Source: Methylobacterium sp. 10 | GTDB lineage: Bacteria > Pseudomonadota > Alphaproteobacteria > Rhizobiales > Beijerinckiaceae | NCBI RefSeq assembly: GCF_000519085.1 | Contig: NZ_KI912577.1 | Coordinates: 498,501-562,500 of the forward strand | DNA: 64,000 bases | Direction of reading: 5' to 3' | In this document: piece by piece, positions 1 to 9,853 of the stretch | Position numbering within the stretch: position 1 is the first letter of the stretch | Layout: each line of letters starts with the position of its first letter | Notes under the pieces: generated by a model | What the model saw: the letters and a program-made list of their open reading frames with translations, nothing else | Database searches by the model: none | What the model was told of the DNA's origin: nothing | Translations under genes and position numbers: made by a program

Positions 1-1
1 C

Positions 2-277
2 CCGCAGGAAGTGTTCCTGATCGAGGGCTACACCGATGCGGTGGGCAGCGAGGTCGACAACCTCTCGCTCTCGGATCGTCGCGCCCAGTCGGTGGCCACG
101 GTGCTCAGCCAGAACTTCCAGGTGCCGCCGGAGAACCTCACCACCCAGGGCTACGGTGAGCAATCCCTCAAGGTGAACACCCAGGAAGCCTCGCGGGAGA
201 ACCGCCGGGTCACGGTACGCCGCATCACCCCGCTGATCCAACAGCAGGGCGAGGCCGCCGAGGCGCCGCCCAAGTAA
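2..277 (+). CDS. OmpA-family C-terminal domain protein (5' end outside window)
   Basis: Partial gene running in from the left edge; only the last 91 or so residues are visible. They form the end of an OmpA-like peptidoglycan-binding domain: a GYTD strand, the N-x-x-LS-x-x-RA-x-x-V helix and the conserved NRRV arginine pair near the C-terminus. Such domains anchor outer-membrane proteins or lipoproteins to the peptidoglycan. The tail ends in a short Gln/Ala/Pro-rich stretch. The N-terminus, and so whether this is a porin-type OmpA or a lipoprotein, cannot be seen. Confidence 0.85.
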   Translation, partial: PQEVFLIEGYTDAVGSEVDNLSLSDRRAQSVATVLSQNFQVPPENLTTQGYGEQSLKVNTQEASRENRRVTVRRITPLIQQQGEAAEAPPK

Positions 278-441
278 GTCGTCCAAGTAAGCCGCCTTGG
301 CCGCATTGTCGTGACGTCACGGGCCGCATGTCTCGAAAGAGGGGTGCGGCCCGCGCCGTTCCGTGCTTCCCCAGCACTCCCGCGGAGACGACTTGCTGAC
401 CCGCCGCCCGGTGAGCGCGCGACATCAGGAGACTGGCGACC

Positions 442-1671
442 ATGGCCGAGGAGAGCGACCGGCTGATCACGGCGGGGACGCCGATCTTTCGTCGGACCAC
501 GCTCGCTTTGTTCGCAGCGGGCTTCTCTACTTTCGCCGTGCTCTACGGCGTCCAGCCGCTGATGCCGGTCTTCGCCGATGAGTTCCACGTCTCGCCGGCC
601 GAAAGCAGCCTGTCGCTATCGCTCCCCTGCGCGATGCTGGCCCTGGCGCTCCTCGTGGTCAGCCCGCTCTCCGAGGTGTGGGGGCGCAAGCCGATTATGG
701 TCGCCTCGCTCTTCGCCTCGGCGATCCTCACCCTCATTGCCGTGATCGTGCCGAGCTGGCATGGCTTCCTGGCGTTGCGCGCGCTCACGGGGTTGGCCGC
801 GAGCGGCCTGCCGGCGGTCGCCATGGCCTATCTCAGCGAAGAGATGGATTCCCGCGCCATCGGCTTGTCCATGGGGCTCCTCATCGGGGGCAACGCCATG
901 GGCGGCATGGTGGGGCGCCTGATCGCCGGCATCATCACCGACCATGCCTCGTGGCGCGTTGGTCTCGGGACCATCGGGGTTCTGGCACTTTTCGCCGCCA
1001 TCCTGTTCTGGCGCGGCCTGCCGCCATCGAGGCGCTTCCTCGCCAATCGGATGCGCTGGCGTCAGGTGCCGGGCACGTTCGGCCAGCATTTCCGCGATCC
1101 CGGCCTGCCCTGGCTGTTCGCGGAAGCGTTCCTGCTCATGGGCGGCTTCGTCAGCGTCTACAATTATGTCGGCTTCCGCCTGCTCGATCCGCCCTACAAC
1201 CTCAGCCAGTCGGCCATCGGGGCGATCTTCGTGGTCTATCTCGCCGGTACGTTCAGCTCGGCGGTGACCGGCGAGATCGCGAGCCGGCTCGGGCGGCGCA
1301 GGGTGCTGTGGCTCGCGATCCTGCTCGGCCTCGTCGGCATCCTCATGACCCTGTCCGAGCGCCTTCCCCTCATCATCGCGGGCATCGTCGTCGTGACGGT
1401 AAGCTTCTTCGGCGCCCATTCGGTGGCGAGTTCCTGGATCGGGCGGCGGGCCCTGCGCGACCGGGCGCAGGCCTCCTCGGTCTATCTGTGCCTGTACTAC
1501 CTCGGCTCGTCGGTGCTCGGCACGGCGGGGGGCTGGTTCTTCGAACATGCGGGATGGTCGGGGGTCGTCGCCTTCTTCGGCGGCCTCTACGCCCTTGCCC
1601 TCGCCATCGCGCTCCGTCTTTCGCGCCTGCCCCCCCTGGTTGCGGGCACATCGCCCGGCCTCGACCGTTGA
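442..1671 (+). CDS. MFS transporter, YnfM-like drug-efflux type
   Basis: A 409-residue major facilitator with about 12 hydrophobic segments. The loop after TM2 carries the MFS signature SEVWGRKP (G-x-x-x-D/E-R-x-GRK/R type) and a second copy, GEIASRLGRRR, follows in the second half, as expected of an internally duplicated MFS fold. Overall sequence style resembles the YnfM/Bcr proton-coupled efflux group; the substrate cannot be told. The ATG start is chosen because AGGAGA lies 9 nt upstream at 427-432. It stands alone, ahead of a CorC-type gene on the same strand 155 bp on. Confidence 0.85.
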   Translation: MAEESDRLITAGTPIFRRTTLALFAAGFSTFAVLYGVQPLMPVFADEFHVSPAESSLSLSLPCAMLALALLVVSPLSEVWGRKPIMVASLFASAILTLIAVIVPSWHGFLALRALTGLAASGLPAVAMAYLSEEMDSRAIGLSMGLLIGGNAMGGMVGRLIAGIITDHASWRVGLGTIGVLALFAAILFWRGLPPSRRFLANRMRWRQVPGTFGQHFRDPGLPWLFAEAFLLMGGFVSVYNYVGFRLLDPPYNLSQSAIGAIFVVYLAGTFSSAVTGEIASRLGRRRVLWLAILLGLVGILMTLSERLPLIIAGIVVVTVSFFGAHSVASSWIGRRALRDRAQASSVYLCLYYLGSSVLGTAGGWFFEHAGWSGVVAFFGGLYALALAIALRLSRLPPLVAGTSPGLDR

Positions 1672-1719
1672 CCGGCCCGCCGCGACGGCCCATCTAGGCG
1701 CTCGTCGTCGCTCACCGGA

Positions 1720-1777
1720 GCGACAGGCGAGCGATCGCCGCCAACTGAGCAACAGGCGAGCCATCGCCGCCAACTGA
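1720..1777 (+). repeat. Tandem duplication of a 29-bp unit (two copies)
   Basis: Two abutting 29-bp copies (1720-1748 and 1749-1777) differ at only two positions. Each holds a GCGA(T/C)-type core and ends CCGCCAACTGA. The pair lies between the MFS stop and the GTG start of the CorC-type gene, so it falls in that gene's promoter or leader. No third copy was noticed nearby. Confidence 0.8.
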
Positions 1778-1826
1778 GGAAGTCCGGCACGCTTGGTCCA
1801 AGCGGCTCCGGCTTACGGAACCGAAC

Positions 1827-3098
1827 GTGTTCGAGCTCGCCGTCGCCGTCGCCCTGATCGCCCTCAACGGCGCCTTCGCGCTGTCCGAACTCGCCGTCGT
1901 CTCGTCGCGCAAGACGCGGTTGCGCATGATGGTGGAGGCACGCCGGCCCGGCGCCCAGGCCGCCCTGACCCTGGCGGAGGATCCGGGACGCTTCCTCTCC
2001 GCCGTTCAGATCGGCATCACCCTCGTCGGCATCCTGTCGGGGGCCGTCTCCGGTGCCGCTTTGGGCGAGCGCCTCACCGAGATCCTGTCCGAGGCGGGCC
2101 TGTCGAAACCCGTGGCCGATCCCCTCGGCTACGGGATCGTCATCGCCATCATCACCTACCTCTCGGTGATCATCGGCGAACTCGTGCCCAAGCACGTGGC
2201 CCTGCGCGACCCGGAGGGCATCGCCTGTTTCGTCGCCCGGCCGATGCGGCTGATCTCGCGGATCGCGCTTCCGGCGGTCTGGCTCCTCGACGCCTCCACC
2301 CGCGCGGTGTTCCGGCTGTTCGGCCAGGAAGCCTCCAGCGCCAGCGCCGTGACCGAGGAGGAGATCCGCACCATCGTCGCGGAGGCCGAGACGGCGGGGG
2401 TGATCGAGACCGACGAGCGCAAGATGATCGCCGGCGTGCTGCGCCTCGGCGACCGCGCCGTGCGGGGCGTCATGACCCCGCGCACCGACGTCCATTGGAT
2501 CGATCTCGACAAGGAGCCGGAGGAGATCCGCGCGATGCTGGTCTCCAGCCCGCATTCGCGTATCCCGGTCGGCGAGGGCAATCCGGACAACATGCTCGGC
2601 GTCGTGCAGGTGCGCGAACTGGTCAAGGCGCTCATCGAGAACGAGCGGTTCGACCTGCGCGCCTATATCCGCAGCGCCCCGGTGCTCCCCGACACCCTCG
2701 ACGCTCTCGACGCGCTCACCGCCCTCCAGGCGGCGGAGGTTCCGATGGCCCTGGTCCATGACGAATACGGCCATTTCGACGGTCTCGTGACCCCGGCCGA
2801 CATCCTCGATGCCATCGCGGGCGCCTTCCATTCTGAGGATCCCGAGCCCGAAGCGGTACAGCGCCAGGACGGGTCCTGGCTCATCGCCGGCTGGATGCCG
2901 GTGGACGAGATGGCCGACCAGCTCGGCATCAAGATCGAATCGAGCCGGGACTACGAGACCGCCGCCGGCCTCGTCATCGCCAAGCTGCAGCGCCTGCCGG
3001 AGACCGGCGAGACCTGCGACATCGCCGGCTGGCGCTTCGAGGTGGTGGATCTCGACGGACGCCGGATCGACAAGATCCTGGTGTCGCGGATCGCCTGA
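1827..3098 (+). CDS. Hemolysin-family protein (DUF21 / CNNM - CBS pair - CorC_HlyC)
   Basis: A 423-residue membrane protein with the domain order of the CorC/CNNM family. An N-terminal DUF21 region (about 1-180) has four hydrophobic segments and the conserved ALSELAVVSSRK and GIVIAIITYLSVIIGELVPK stretches. Two CBS domains follow (about 205-330, including RGVMTPRTDV). A C-terminal CorC_HlyC domain (about 345-423) contains GWMPVDEM and the DYETAAGLV motif. Relatives are implicated in Mg2+/Co2+ efflux or membrane-ion homeostasis; haemolysis is a legacy label. The start is GTG with a GGA-type ribosome site about 8 nt upstream. Confidence 0.88.
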   Translation: MFELAVAVALIALNGAFALSELAVVSSRKTRLRMMVEARRPGAQAALTLAEDPGRFLSAVQIGITLVGILSGAVSGAALGERLTEILSEAGLSKPVADPLGYGIVIAIITYLSVIIGELVPKHVALRDPEGIACFVARPMRLISRIALPAVWLLDASTRAVFRLFGQEASSASAVTEEEIRTIVAEAETAGVIETDERKMIAGVLRLGDRAVRGVMTPRTDVHWIDLDKEPEEIRAMLVSSPHSRIPVGEGNPDNMLGVVQVRELVKALIENERFDLRAYIRSAPVLPDTLDALDALTALQAAEVPMALVHDEYGHFDGLVTPADILDAIAGAFHSEDPEPEAVQRQDGSWLIAGWMPVDEMADQLGIKIESSRDYETAAGLVIAKLQRLPETGETCDIAGWRFEVVDLDGRRIDKILVSRIA

Positions 3099-3140
3099 CC
3101 TCCCCGCAGACCCAGCGTTCCTTCGAAGAAGCGGGCGCGC

Positions 3141-4001
3141 TCAGGCGTAGCGCTTGGCCCCCGCCACGCAGAGGACGACGAGGCCGGTCACCGCCAGCAT
3201 GCTCGGGGCGACGGGCTCGTGGAGCAGCAGGCCCGCGAGAGCCAGGCCGAAGAACGGCTGAAGCAATTGGAGCTGCCCGACGCCGGCGATCCCGCCCAGA
3301 GCCAGCCCGCGATACCAGAACACGAATCCCACCAGCATGCTGAAGACCGAGACGTAGGCGAGGCCGATCCAGGCCGGCAGGCCGATGCCGGTCCAGGCCG
3401 GGGGCAGGCTCGCCAGGGCGATGACGGCCATCACCGGCAGGGCCAGGACCAGGGCCCAGGAGATCACCTGCCACCCGCCGAGGCGACGCGACAGCGTGGC
3501 GCCCTCCGCGTAGCCGAGGCCGCAGAGCAGGATCGCGGACACCATCAGCAGATCGCCGGTGAGCGAGCCGCCCCCGCTCCGGAGCAGCGCGAAACCCGCC
3601 ACCGTGAGACCGCCGATGCCGGAGAACAGCCAGAAGACCGGGCTCGGCCGCTCCCCGCCGCGGATCACCCCGAAGATGGCGGTGGCGAGCGGCAGGAGGC
3701 CGATGAAGACGATGGAATGGGCGGATGTGATGTGCTGGAGGGCCAGCGCCGTCAGGAGGGGAAAGCCGACCACGACGCCGATGGCCACGATGACCAGCGA
3801 GGTGAGATCGGACCTCTCGGGTCGCTTCTGGCGCAAGGAGAGGAGCATCGCCGCGCCGAGCAGGGCCGCGATCACCGCGCGCGCCGAGGTGAGGAAGATC
3901 GGCGTGAAGTCGGCCACCGCCACCCGCGTCGCCGGCAGCGAGGCGCTGAAGATGATGACGCCCAGGAGACCGCTGCCCCACCCTGCCGTAGTCCGTTGCA
4001 T
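3141..4001 (-). CDS. EamA/DMT-family transporter
   Basis: A 286-residue protein with about ten hydrophobic helices in two EamA repeats, typical of the drug/metabolite transporter superfamily (for example RhaT/YdcZ-like exporters). The frame stays open far upstream through the LysR gene, but similarity-like hydrophobic sequence begins at MQRTTAGWGSG, so the ATG at 4001 is taken as the start. It is transcribed divergently from a LysR regulator 120 bp away, the usual arrangement for a regulator controlling its neighbouring exporter. The substrate is unknown, but amino-acid or metabolite efflux is common for this pairing. Confidence 0.85.
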   Translation of the reverse strand: MQRTTAGWGSGLLGVIIFSASLPATRVAVADFTPIFLTSARAVIAALLGAAMLLSLRQKRPERSDLTSLVIVAIGVVVGFPLLTALALQHITSAHSIVFIGLLPLATAIFGVIRGGERPSPVFWLFSGIGGLTVAGFALLRSGGGSLTGDLLMVSAILLCGLGYAEGATLSRRLGGWQVISWALVLALPVMAVIALASLPPAWTGIGLPAWIGLAYVSVFSMLVGFVFWYRGLALGGIAGVGQLQLLQPFFGLALAGLLLHEPVAPSMLAVTGLVVLCVAGAKRYA

Positions 4002-4067
4002 TGCGTCGTCCAAGCCCGATCGCGCCGCGCAACCGGAGAAGCCCCGGTGCGGATGCCTTGACAACCA

Positions 4068-4116
4068 TTCTGCACTCATGCCGTCAAATGCTCGTCCTTT
4101 CGATATCCATGCAGAA
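4068..4116. promoter_or_regulatory. Candidate LysR operator in divergent promoter
   Basis: A perfect 7-bp inverted repeat, TTCTGCA (4068-4074) and TGCAGAA (4110-4116), separated by 35 bp, sits between the divergent EamA and LysR genes. Placement fits an autoregulating LysR site, but arms this short and this far apart could be chance. Confidence 0.3.
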
Positions 4117-4121
4117 CAGGC

Positions 4122-5033
4122 ATGATGAACCCGGCTCATCTCGATCTCTTCCGCGCGGTCCTGCGCCATGGTGGGATGACGCGGGCCGCCGCCGCCTTGG
4201 GGATCGGACAACCTCATATCAGCCGTGCCATGGCGCAGCTCGAGGCCGATCTCGGCTTCACGCTGTTCGTGCGCGGCCATGGCAGCGCCCTGCCGACGCA
4301 GGAGGGAGAGGCCTTCGCCCGCGAAGTCGAGCGGACCTATGCGGGGCTCGACCACCTGTCCCGGGCGGCCCGCCAGATCCGCGATCTCGGCACGGGACCG
4401 TTGCGCGTCGCCTGCCAGCCCTCGTTGGCCTCGCGGCTGCTGCCGCGGGCGATCCGGCGCTTGAACGAGGAGTCGCCGGGCATCCGCGTCGCTGTCCATG
4501 TGCCGGCACCGGAGACGATCTGGTCCTGGGCCGCCTCCGGGCAATGCGATCTCGGCCTGGTGCGGCCCCGCTCCGGCTATGCGGGCGTGATCTGCGAGCC
4601 CTTTCTCGCCATCGATGCAGTCTGCGCCCTGCCCCGGGGGCACGCCCTCGCGGCCAGACGGGCGATCGAGGTGGGCGATCTCGCCGACGAGCCCCTGATC
4701 GCGGGTGGAACCGGCGTGTTCCAGCAGGCGATCGAAGCGGCCTTCACAGAGGCCGGCATCGTCCCGCGGTTCGGCCTCATGGCGCAGTATACGTCCGCGC
4801 GCTGCGGCCTCGTGGCCGAAGGGCTGGGGATCGCCATCGTCGATCCGCTTCCCGCCCGCGACCTCACCGGCCTTCCCATCGTGCTGCGACCGTTCCGGCC
4901 GCGCCTGCCCATCGAGACGATGCTGATCCGCCCGGCGGGACGACCGCCGAGCCAGGCGGCGCAACGGCTCGTCGGACACCTGCTCGGGGAACGGAACGCC
5001 CTCCTGCCGAAGACGGCGGGCGGCGGCGACTGA
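4122..5033 (+). CDS. LysR-family transcriptional regulator
   Basis: A 303-residue LysR protein. The N-terminal winged helix-turn-helix (about 4-63) reads LDLFRAVLRHGGMTRAAAAL...PHISRAMAQLEADLGFTLF, followed by a linker helix and a LysR substrate-binding domain (about 90-295). A second ATG lies directly after the first. It is divergent to the EamA transporter at 3141-4001 and probably controls it in response to the transported metabolite; that link is inferred from layout only. Confidence 0.88.
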   Translation: MMNPAHLDLFRAVLRHGGMTRAAAALGIGQPHISRAMAQLEADLGFTLFVRGHGSALPTQEGEAFAREVERTYAGLDHLSRAARQIRDLGTGPLRVACQPSLASRLLPRAIRRLNEESPGIRVAVHVPAPETIWSWAASGQCDLGLVRPRSGYAGVICEPFLAIDAVCALPRGHALAARRAIEVGDLADEPLIAGGTGVFQQAIEAAFTEAGIVPRFGLMAQYTSARCGLVAEGLGIAIVDPLPARDLTGLPIVLRPFRPRLPIETMLIRPAGRPPSQAAQRLVGHLLGERNALLPKTAGGGD

Positions 5034-5393
5034 AGCCGGGCCGCGCCGGAGCGGGCCGAGGCCACCGGGCTGAAAACAGTGAGCGCGATGGAGCACTTCG
5101 CCTCCTCGCAGGCAAAACCCCATAAGCTACGCCATAGGGTGGGCTCCACTCAGTGACACTGCACCGAACGGCAATATCGCTCGTGTCAGACCCAAGTCAT
5201 GAGACATCCCGGTCTTGATATTCGGCATGATCTTGCCGTTTAGCGCAGCGCTGCATTCTCGCTTGCTTAATCGACATGGACATCGAGAAATCTCGCACGC
5301 ACAGATGCGCGCTTAAGCTTATCTTTAGACGATATTTTGTAAGCTTTCTTCGCACAATGCTGCATGTGAATGCATATCATTCCGAGGTTTGAG
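5034..5393. other. Intergenic region upstream of chemoreceptor
   Basis: About 360 bp with no convincing gene; the last 180 bp are clearly richer in A+T than the surroundings, as expected for a promoter. It contains small dyads: CGGCA/TGCCG (5223-5238) and AAGCTTA/TAAGCTT (5315-5321 and 5340-5346). No clear -24/-12 element was seen. Confidence 0.5.
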
Positions 5394-7091
5394 ATGAAGA
5401 TCGTTAGGCAAGCCAGCGTGATGCTGAAGATCGCCATACCGCTGGCGCTGATGGGCCTCATGGCGGTCGGACTGGTGGTCTATTCGCGCACGGTCCTGAA
5501 CAGCGTCGCAGAACGAACCAAGTATTATGCCGACGTTTTGACCGTCCGACAGGAAATCTATCTGCGGGCTCAGTTCAAACTCGCGGAAGCGGCACTGCTG
5601 AGCCGCAACATTCTTCTTGAAAAGCAGCCGGAAAAGATCGTCGATTACAAGGATCGGTATGAAAAATCAGCCCAGACGACGCTCGAGCTCGTCGACAGGC
5701 TGATCCTCCTGGCCGATTCCCCGGAACGTCGCAAGATCGGCCAGGACGTCCGGCAGATGGCCGAGGCGTATTTTGACATTCTACGTCGTTCGACGGCGTT
5801 CGCCCTGGAGAACGAGATCGCCAAGGCGCTGCAGATCGTGCAGCGGGAAGGGCAGCCGGCTCGGGCGAAACTGAACGGCTTGATCGAGGAGCGCACCCAG
5901 CGAATCACGGAAGAGATGCAGGCCGGCAAGCACGCCCTCGAAGCGGAGGTCGCCGACACCATCCAGCGCCTGATCGCCATCGCGGCCATCGGCCTCACCG
6001 TCGCCGCGATCCTGGCCGGCCTCATCGTCACCTTCGGTATCACCCGCCCGCTGGGCCATCTCGTTTCGGTTCTGCAGCGGATGGCGCAGGGCGACATCGA
6101 CGCCGAGATCGAGGAGGCCAAGCGCGGCGACGAGATCGGCGCCGTGGGTAAGGCCGTGGAGCAGATCAAGGCCATGGTCGCCCGGAAGGCCGCCGAGGAA
6201 GCCGAGATCCGGCGCATCGCCGAGGACGCCGCGCAGGCGGAACGGAAGCGCACGATGATCGCGATGGCCGACAGCTTCGAGGGTGCAGTCGGCGGTATCA
6301 TCGAGATGGTCTCGGCCTCGGCGACGGAACTCCAGGCCACGGCCCAGACCATGACCTCCACCGCCACGCAGACGGCGAGCCAGTCCATGACCGTGGCCGC
6401 CGCCGCCGAGGAAGCCGCCACCAACGTCAACACCGTGGCGGCGGCGGCGGAGGAGCTCGGCGTCTCCGTCCAGGAGATCGGCCGTCAGGTCAGCGGATCG
6501 GCCGACCTCGCGCAGGGCGCCGTGACCGAGGCCGACCGGACCGCGGCCCTGGTACAGACCCTGGCCCAGGCGGCCTCCCGCGTCGGCGACGTCGTCGGCC
6601 TGATCTCGAACATCGCCGGGCAGACCAACCTTCTCGCCCTCAACGCCACCATCGAGGCGGCCCGCGCAGGCGAGGCCGGCCGGGGCTTCGCCGTGGTGGC
6701 CACGGAGGTCAAGGAACTGGCCAGCCAGACGGCGCGGGCCACCGAGGAGATCTCCAGCCAGATCGCCCAGATCCAGGGCGCGACCGGCGAGGCGGTCTCG
6801 GCCATCGCCTCCATCACGGCCCGCATCCGCGAGATCGATTCGGTGGCGACCACCATCGCCGCGGCGGTAGAGCAGCAGGGGGCCGCGACCCAGGAGATCG
6901 TCCGCAACGTCGCCCAGGCCGCGACGGGAACGAGCGAGGTGACGAGCAACATCTCCGGCGTCGCGGGGGCCGCCGAGGAGACGGGGGCCGCCGCATCCCA
7001 GGTCCTCGGCGCGGCAGGCGAACTCTCGCGCCAGTCCGAACACCTGAACGGCGAGGTCCGCCGCTTCCTCGACACCGTGAGAGCGGCCTGA
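5394..7091 (+). CDS. Methyl-accepting chemotaxis protein
   Basis: A 565-residue transmembrane chemoreceptor. One N-terminal membrane helix (about 10-32) is followed by a helical periplasmic sensor of about 150 residues, a second membrane helix ([17 protein letters not shown]), a HAMP domain with [12 protein letters not shown], and a long cytoplasmic coiled coil. The signalling tip carries the hallmark [16 protein letters not shown] and [13 protein letters not shown]. It would relay ligand binding to CheA/CheW; the ligand is unknown. The second ATG (5394) is preferred over one 24 nt earlier because GAGG lies 6 nt before it. It is monocistronic. Confidence 0.92.
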   Translation: MKIVRQASVMLKIAIPLALMGLMAVGLVVYSRTVLNSVAERTKYYADVLTVRQEIYLRAQFKLAEAALLSRNILLEKQPEKIVDYKDRYEKSAQTTLELVDRLILLADSPERRKIGQDVRQMAEAYFDILRRSTAFALENEIAKALQIVQREGQPARAKLNGLIEERTQRITEEMQAGKHALEAEVADTIQRLIAIAAIGLTVAAILAGLIVTFGITRPLGHLVSVLQRMAQGDIDAEIEEAKRGDEIGAVGKAVEQIKAMVARKAAEEAEIRRIAEDAAQAERKRTMIAMADSFEGAVGGIIEMVSASATELQATAQTMTSTATQTASQSMTVAAAAEEAATNVNTVAAAAEELGVSVQEIGRQVSGSADLAQGAVTEADRTAALVQTLAQAASRVGDVVGLISNIAGQTNLLALNATIEAARAGEAGRGFAVVATEVKELASQTARATEEISSQIAQIQGATGEAVSAIASITARIREIDSVATTIAAAVEQQGAATQEIVRNVAQAATGTSEVTSNISGVAGAAEETGAAASQVLGAAGELSRQSEHLNGEVRRFLDTVRAA

Positions 7092-7102
7092 ACGAAAGGG
7101 AA

Positions 7103-7139
7103 CCCGGCCCGGACGGCGAGCGCCGCCTTTCGGGCCGGG
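7103..7139. terminator. Bidirectional hairpin between chemoreceptor and gltX
   Basis: A perfect 9-bp stem, CCCGGCCCG (7103-7111) with CGGGCCGGG (7131-7139), and a further GGCG/CGCC pairing inside the loop, lies between the converging chemoreceptor and gltX genes. It lacks a long T tract but is placed to end transcription from both sides. Confidence 0.6.
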
Positions 7140-7143
7140 GCTG

Positions 7144-8490
7144 TCAGCCTCGACCGCCGAGCCGGGACACAACCGTGCCCCGGCCGATGAGGGGAAGCAG
7201 GCCCGACAGGTCCGGCCCGTGCTCCAGCCCCGTCACCGCGAGGCGGAGGGGCATGAACAGGGCCTTGCCTTTGGCGCCGGTCCGCTCCTTCACCGCGTTG
7301 GTCCAGGCCTTCCAGGTCTGGCCGTCCCAGGGCTCGGGCGGCAGCACGTCCAAGGCAGCGGCGATGAAGCCGTCATCCGCGATGACCGGCGTCACCTCCC
7401 CGGCCACGATCCGCCACCATTCGGCGGCGTCCCCGACCTTGGCGAGGTTGGGCTGGATCACCGCCCAGAACGCCTGCGCACGCTCTTCCGGGATACCCAG
7501 GGCGAGGAGGCGTTCGCGCGCCTCGTCATAGGGCATGGCATGGATCAGCCGGGCGTTGAGCCCGTCGAGTTCCTGCGGATCGAACTTCGCCGGCGCCCGC
7601 GAGATGTGGGAGAGATCGACCAGGGCGGCGAGCTCGTCGAGGCCCGGGACCGCGCGCACCGCTTCGGCCGAGCCGGTGAGCACGGCAAGCGAGCGCACCG
7701 CGCCGGGTTCATAGCCCGCCTCGCGCAGGCCCCTCAGCGACAGGTGGCCGAGACGCTTCGACAGGCCTTCGCCATCGGCGGTGGTGAGCAGGTTGTGGTG
7801 GCCGAAGACCGGGATCGGCTGGCCCAGGGCCTCGAAGATCTGCACCTGCACGCCGGTATTGGTGACGTGGTCCTCGCCGCGGATGACATGGGTGATCCCC
7901 ATCTCGGCATCGTCCACCACCGAGGGCAGCGTGTAGAGGTAGCTGCCATCGGCGCGGATCAGCACCGGGTCCGAGAGGGAGGCGCAATCCACATGCGCTT
8001 GCCCCCGCACGAGATCGTCCCAGGCAACAGTGCGGGCATCGAGCTTGAAGCGCCAATGCGGCGTGCGCCCCTCTTCCTCCAAAGCCGCGCGCTCGTCATC
8101 GGTGAGGCCGAGCGCCGCCCTGTCGTAGATCGGCGGCTGGCCGCGGCCCAACTGGCGCCGGCGGCGGCGCTCCAGCTCGTCCTGGGTCTCGTAGCAGGGG
8201 TAGAGCCGGCCCGCCGCCTTCAAACGCTCTGCCGCCGCGTCGTGGATGGCGGAGCGGTCCGACTGGCGGACGAAGAGATCGGGCACGATCCCGAGCCAGG
8301 CGAGATCCTCCTCGATGGCACTCGCGAAGTCCTCCGTCGAGCGCTCGCGGTCGGTGTCGTCGAGGCGCAGCAGGAACCGCCCGCCGCGCGCCCGCGCGAA
8401 CAGGGCGTTCAACAGCGCCGGGCGGGCGTTGCCGATATGCAGGTAGCCCGTGGGCGAGGGCGCGAAGCGGACGAGGGGGGCGGATGTCAT
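7144..8490 (-). CDS. gltX: Glutamate-tRNA ligase (GluRS, shorter second-type)
   Basis: A class I aminoacyl-tRNA synthetase of 448 residues that charges tRNA with glutamate in the cytoplasm. The Rossmann signature [15 protein letters not shown] starts near residue 9 (HIGH-type HIGN). The KMSKS-type loop reads GEGLSKRLG. The C-terminal anticodon-binding part is alpha-helical. Alphaproteobacteria often carry two GluRS paralogues, and this compact form, without a zinc-binding CxC...Y/CxC segment that I could see, fits the second type. AGGAGG precedes the ATG by 7 nt. Confidence 0.9.
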   Translation of the reverse strand: MTSAPLVRFAPSPTGYLHIGNARPALLNALFARARGGRFLLRLDDTDRERSTEDFASAIEEDLAWLGIVPDLFVRQSDRSAIHDAAAERLKAAGRLYPCYETQDELERRRRRQLGRGQPPIYDRAALGLTDDERAALEEEGRTPHWRFKLDARTVAWDDLVRGQAHVDCASLSDPVLIRADGSYLYTLPSVVDDAEMGITHVIRGEDHVTNTGVQVQIFEALGQPIPVFGHHNLLTTADGEGLSKRLGHLSLRGLREAGYEPGAVRSLAVLTGSAEAVRAVPGLDELAALVDLSHISRAPAKFDPQELDGLNARLIHAMPYDEARERLLALGIPEERAQAFWAVIQPNLAKVGDAAEWWRIVAGEVTPVIADDGFIAAALDVLPPEPWDGQTWKAWTNAVKERTGAKGKALFMPLRLAVTGLEHGPDLSGLLPLIGRGTVVSRLGGRG

Positions 8491-8549
8491 GCCCGCCTCC
8501 TAGCCGATTTTCTCCCTGCTGGGGACTGCCGGCTCCGATGGGCGTGTTG

Positions 8550-9800
8550 CTAGCTCCAGGCGTGGAACGGTGGATTGACCCCGTTGAGCGCATGGTTGCC
8601 GATGATCGCGTATTTCCAACGCACCGGGTCGTGGAGGGTGTGGGTGCGGGCGTTTCGCCAGTGACGGTCGAGGTTGCTCTCGGCGAGGGTCGAGCGGGTG
8701 CCGGCAAGCTCGAACAGCTTGCTGCTCGCGAGCACCGCGATCTCGGTGGTGAGCACCTTTGATTCTGCCACGGCGAGCTGGGCCGCCGCGACCGTCTCCG
8801 CGCTCGGGTTGACCACCGCCTCGTCCAGCGCGAGGCCGGCCCGGTCGAGGATGGCCTCGGCCGCATGGAGCCGGATCGTCAGTTCGCCGATGGCCTGGAT
8901 CGTATAGGGGTCGTCGGAGGCGCGGTCCTGGCCGCTATCGACCCAGGGGCGGGTCTTGGTGCGCACGAAGGCGATGGTGTCGTCGATGGCCTCGCGGGCG
9001 ATGCCGGCATCCACCGCCGCCTGGATGATCTGGAACACCGCGCCGTCCGACCGCGGCTGCTCGTAGCCCTTCCAGGCCGGGACGAGATGGGTCTTGGGCA
9101 CCCGGACGTCGTCGATGAGGACGGTGCCGCTCGCCGTGGTCCGCTGCCCGAAGGCCGACCAGTCGTCGATGACGGTGAGGCCGGGAGCGCCCCTGTCGGC
9201 GATGGCGTACCAGGCGCGGCCCTCGCCATCGAGGGCGACGATGGGGACGAGATGGGCGAGAAGCGCGCCGGTGGAATAGAACTTCTTGCCGCGCACGATG
9301 ACGTGGTCGCCGTCATCGACGAAATGGGTCTTGAAGTCGGTGGCGCGCGGGGTGCCGATTTCGGAGAAGGCGTTTCCGAAGCGGGTGCCCTTCAGGACCT
9401 CGCCGAACAGCAGCGCCTGCTGCTCCGGGCCGGACACCGTGCGGATCGCCGCGACGATGCCGAGATGGTTCTGCGAGATCTGGCCGATCGAGGGATCGGC
9501 GGCCGAGATGATGGCGACGACCCGGGCCAGCGTCTTGTAGGACACCTCCGGCCCGCCGAAGGCCTTGGGCACGTTGATCGACCACAGCCCGCTCTGGGAA
9601 AAGGCGTCGAGCTCGGCATAGGGCCGCCGGTTGGCGGCGTCGCGTTCGGACGCGCCCTCGCGGAACTCCCTGGCGAGGGCATGGGCGACGCGGATCGCCT
9701 CGGCATCGTCGCGGATGACATGGGCGGGGGATGCCGGACGGGGGACCGGCGGCGCGCCCCGGGCGGTTTCGAGCGACTGGGCGCTGACGGCGATGTTCAT
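8550..9800 (-). CDS. sfnB: SfnB-family acyl-CoA dehydrogenase-like flavin oxidoreductase
   Basis: A 416-residue acyl-CoA dehydrogenase-fold protein of the SfnB (sulfur acquisition) group, related to DszC-type flavin monooxygenases. Conserved stretches include FGGPEVSYKTLARVVAIISAADPSIGQISQNH, FSEIGTP and a C-terminal RHWRNARTHTLHDPVRWKYAIIGNHALNG. These enzymes support growth on organosulfur compounds such as dimethyl sulfone, using reduced flavin. The inner ATG at 9800 is preferred because GGAG sits 6 nt upstream. It lies downstream of sfnG in the same direction, so the two probably share a transcript. Confidence 0.85.
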   Translation of the reverse strand: MNIAVSAQSLETARGAPPVPRPASPAHVIRDDAEAIRVAHALAREFREGASERDAANRRPYAELDAFSQSGLWSINVPKAFGGPEVSYKTLARVVAIISAADPSIGQISQNHLGIVAAIRTVSGPEQQALLFGEVLKGTRFGNAFSEIGTPRATDFKTHFVDDGDHVIVRGKKFYSTGALLAHLVPIVALDGEGRAWYAIADRGAPGLTVIDDWSAFGQRTTASGTVLIDDVRVPKTHLVPAWKGYEQPRSDGAVFQIIQAAVDAGIAREAIDDTIAFVRTKTRPWVDSGQDRASDDPYTIQAIGELTIRLHAAEAILDRAGLALDEAVVNPSAETVAAAQLAVAESKVLTTEIAVLASSKLFELAGTRSTLAESNLDRHWRNARTHTLHDPVRWKYAIIGNHALNGVNPPFHAWS

Positions 9801-9853
9801 GAGTGGCTCCAGCATTCAGGTTTCGATCAAGCTCGGGTCGGCCCCACGCGATC

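Noticed and set aside
1720-1777. Two-unit CRISPR-like repeat
   Set aside because: The units abut without a spacer and there are only two; no cas gene is in the window.
4002-5123. N-terminal extension of the EamA transporter through the LysR gene
   Set aside because: The frame is open, but the extra 374 codons are antisense to a clear LysR gene and lack membrane-protein character; a good ATG exists at 4001.
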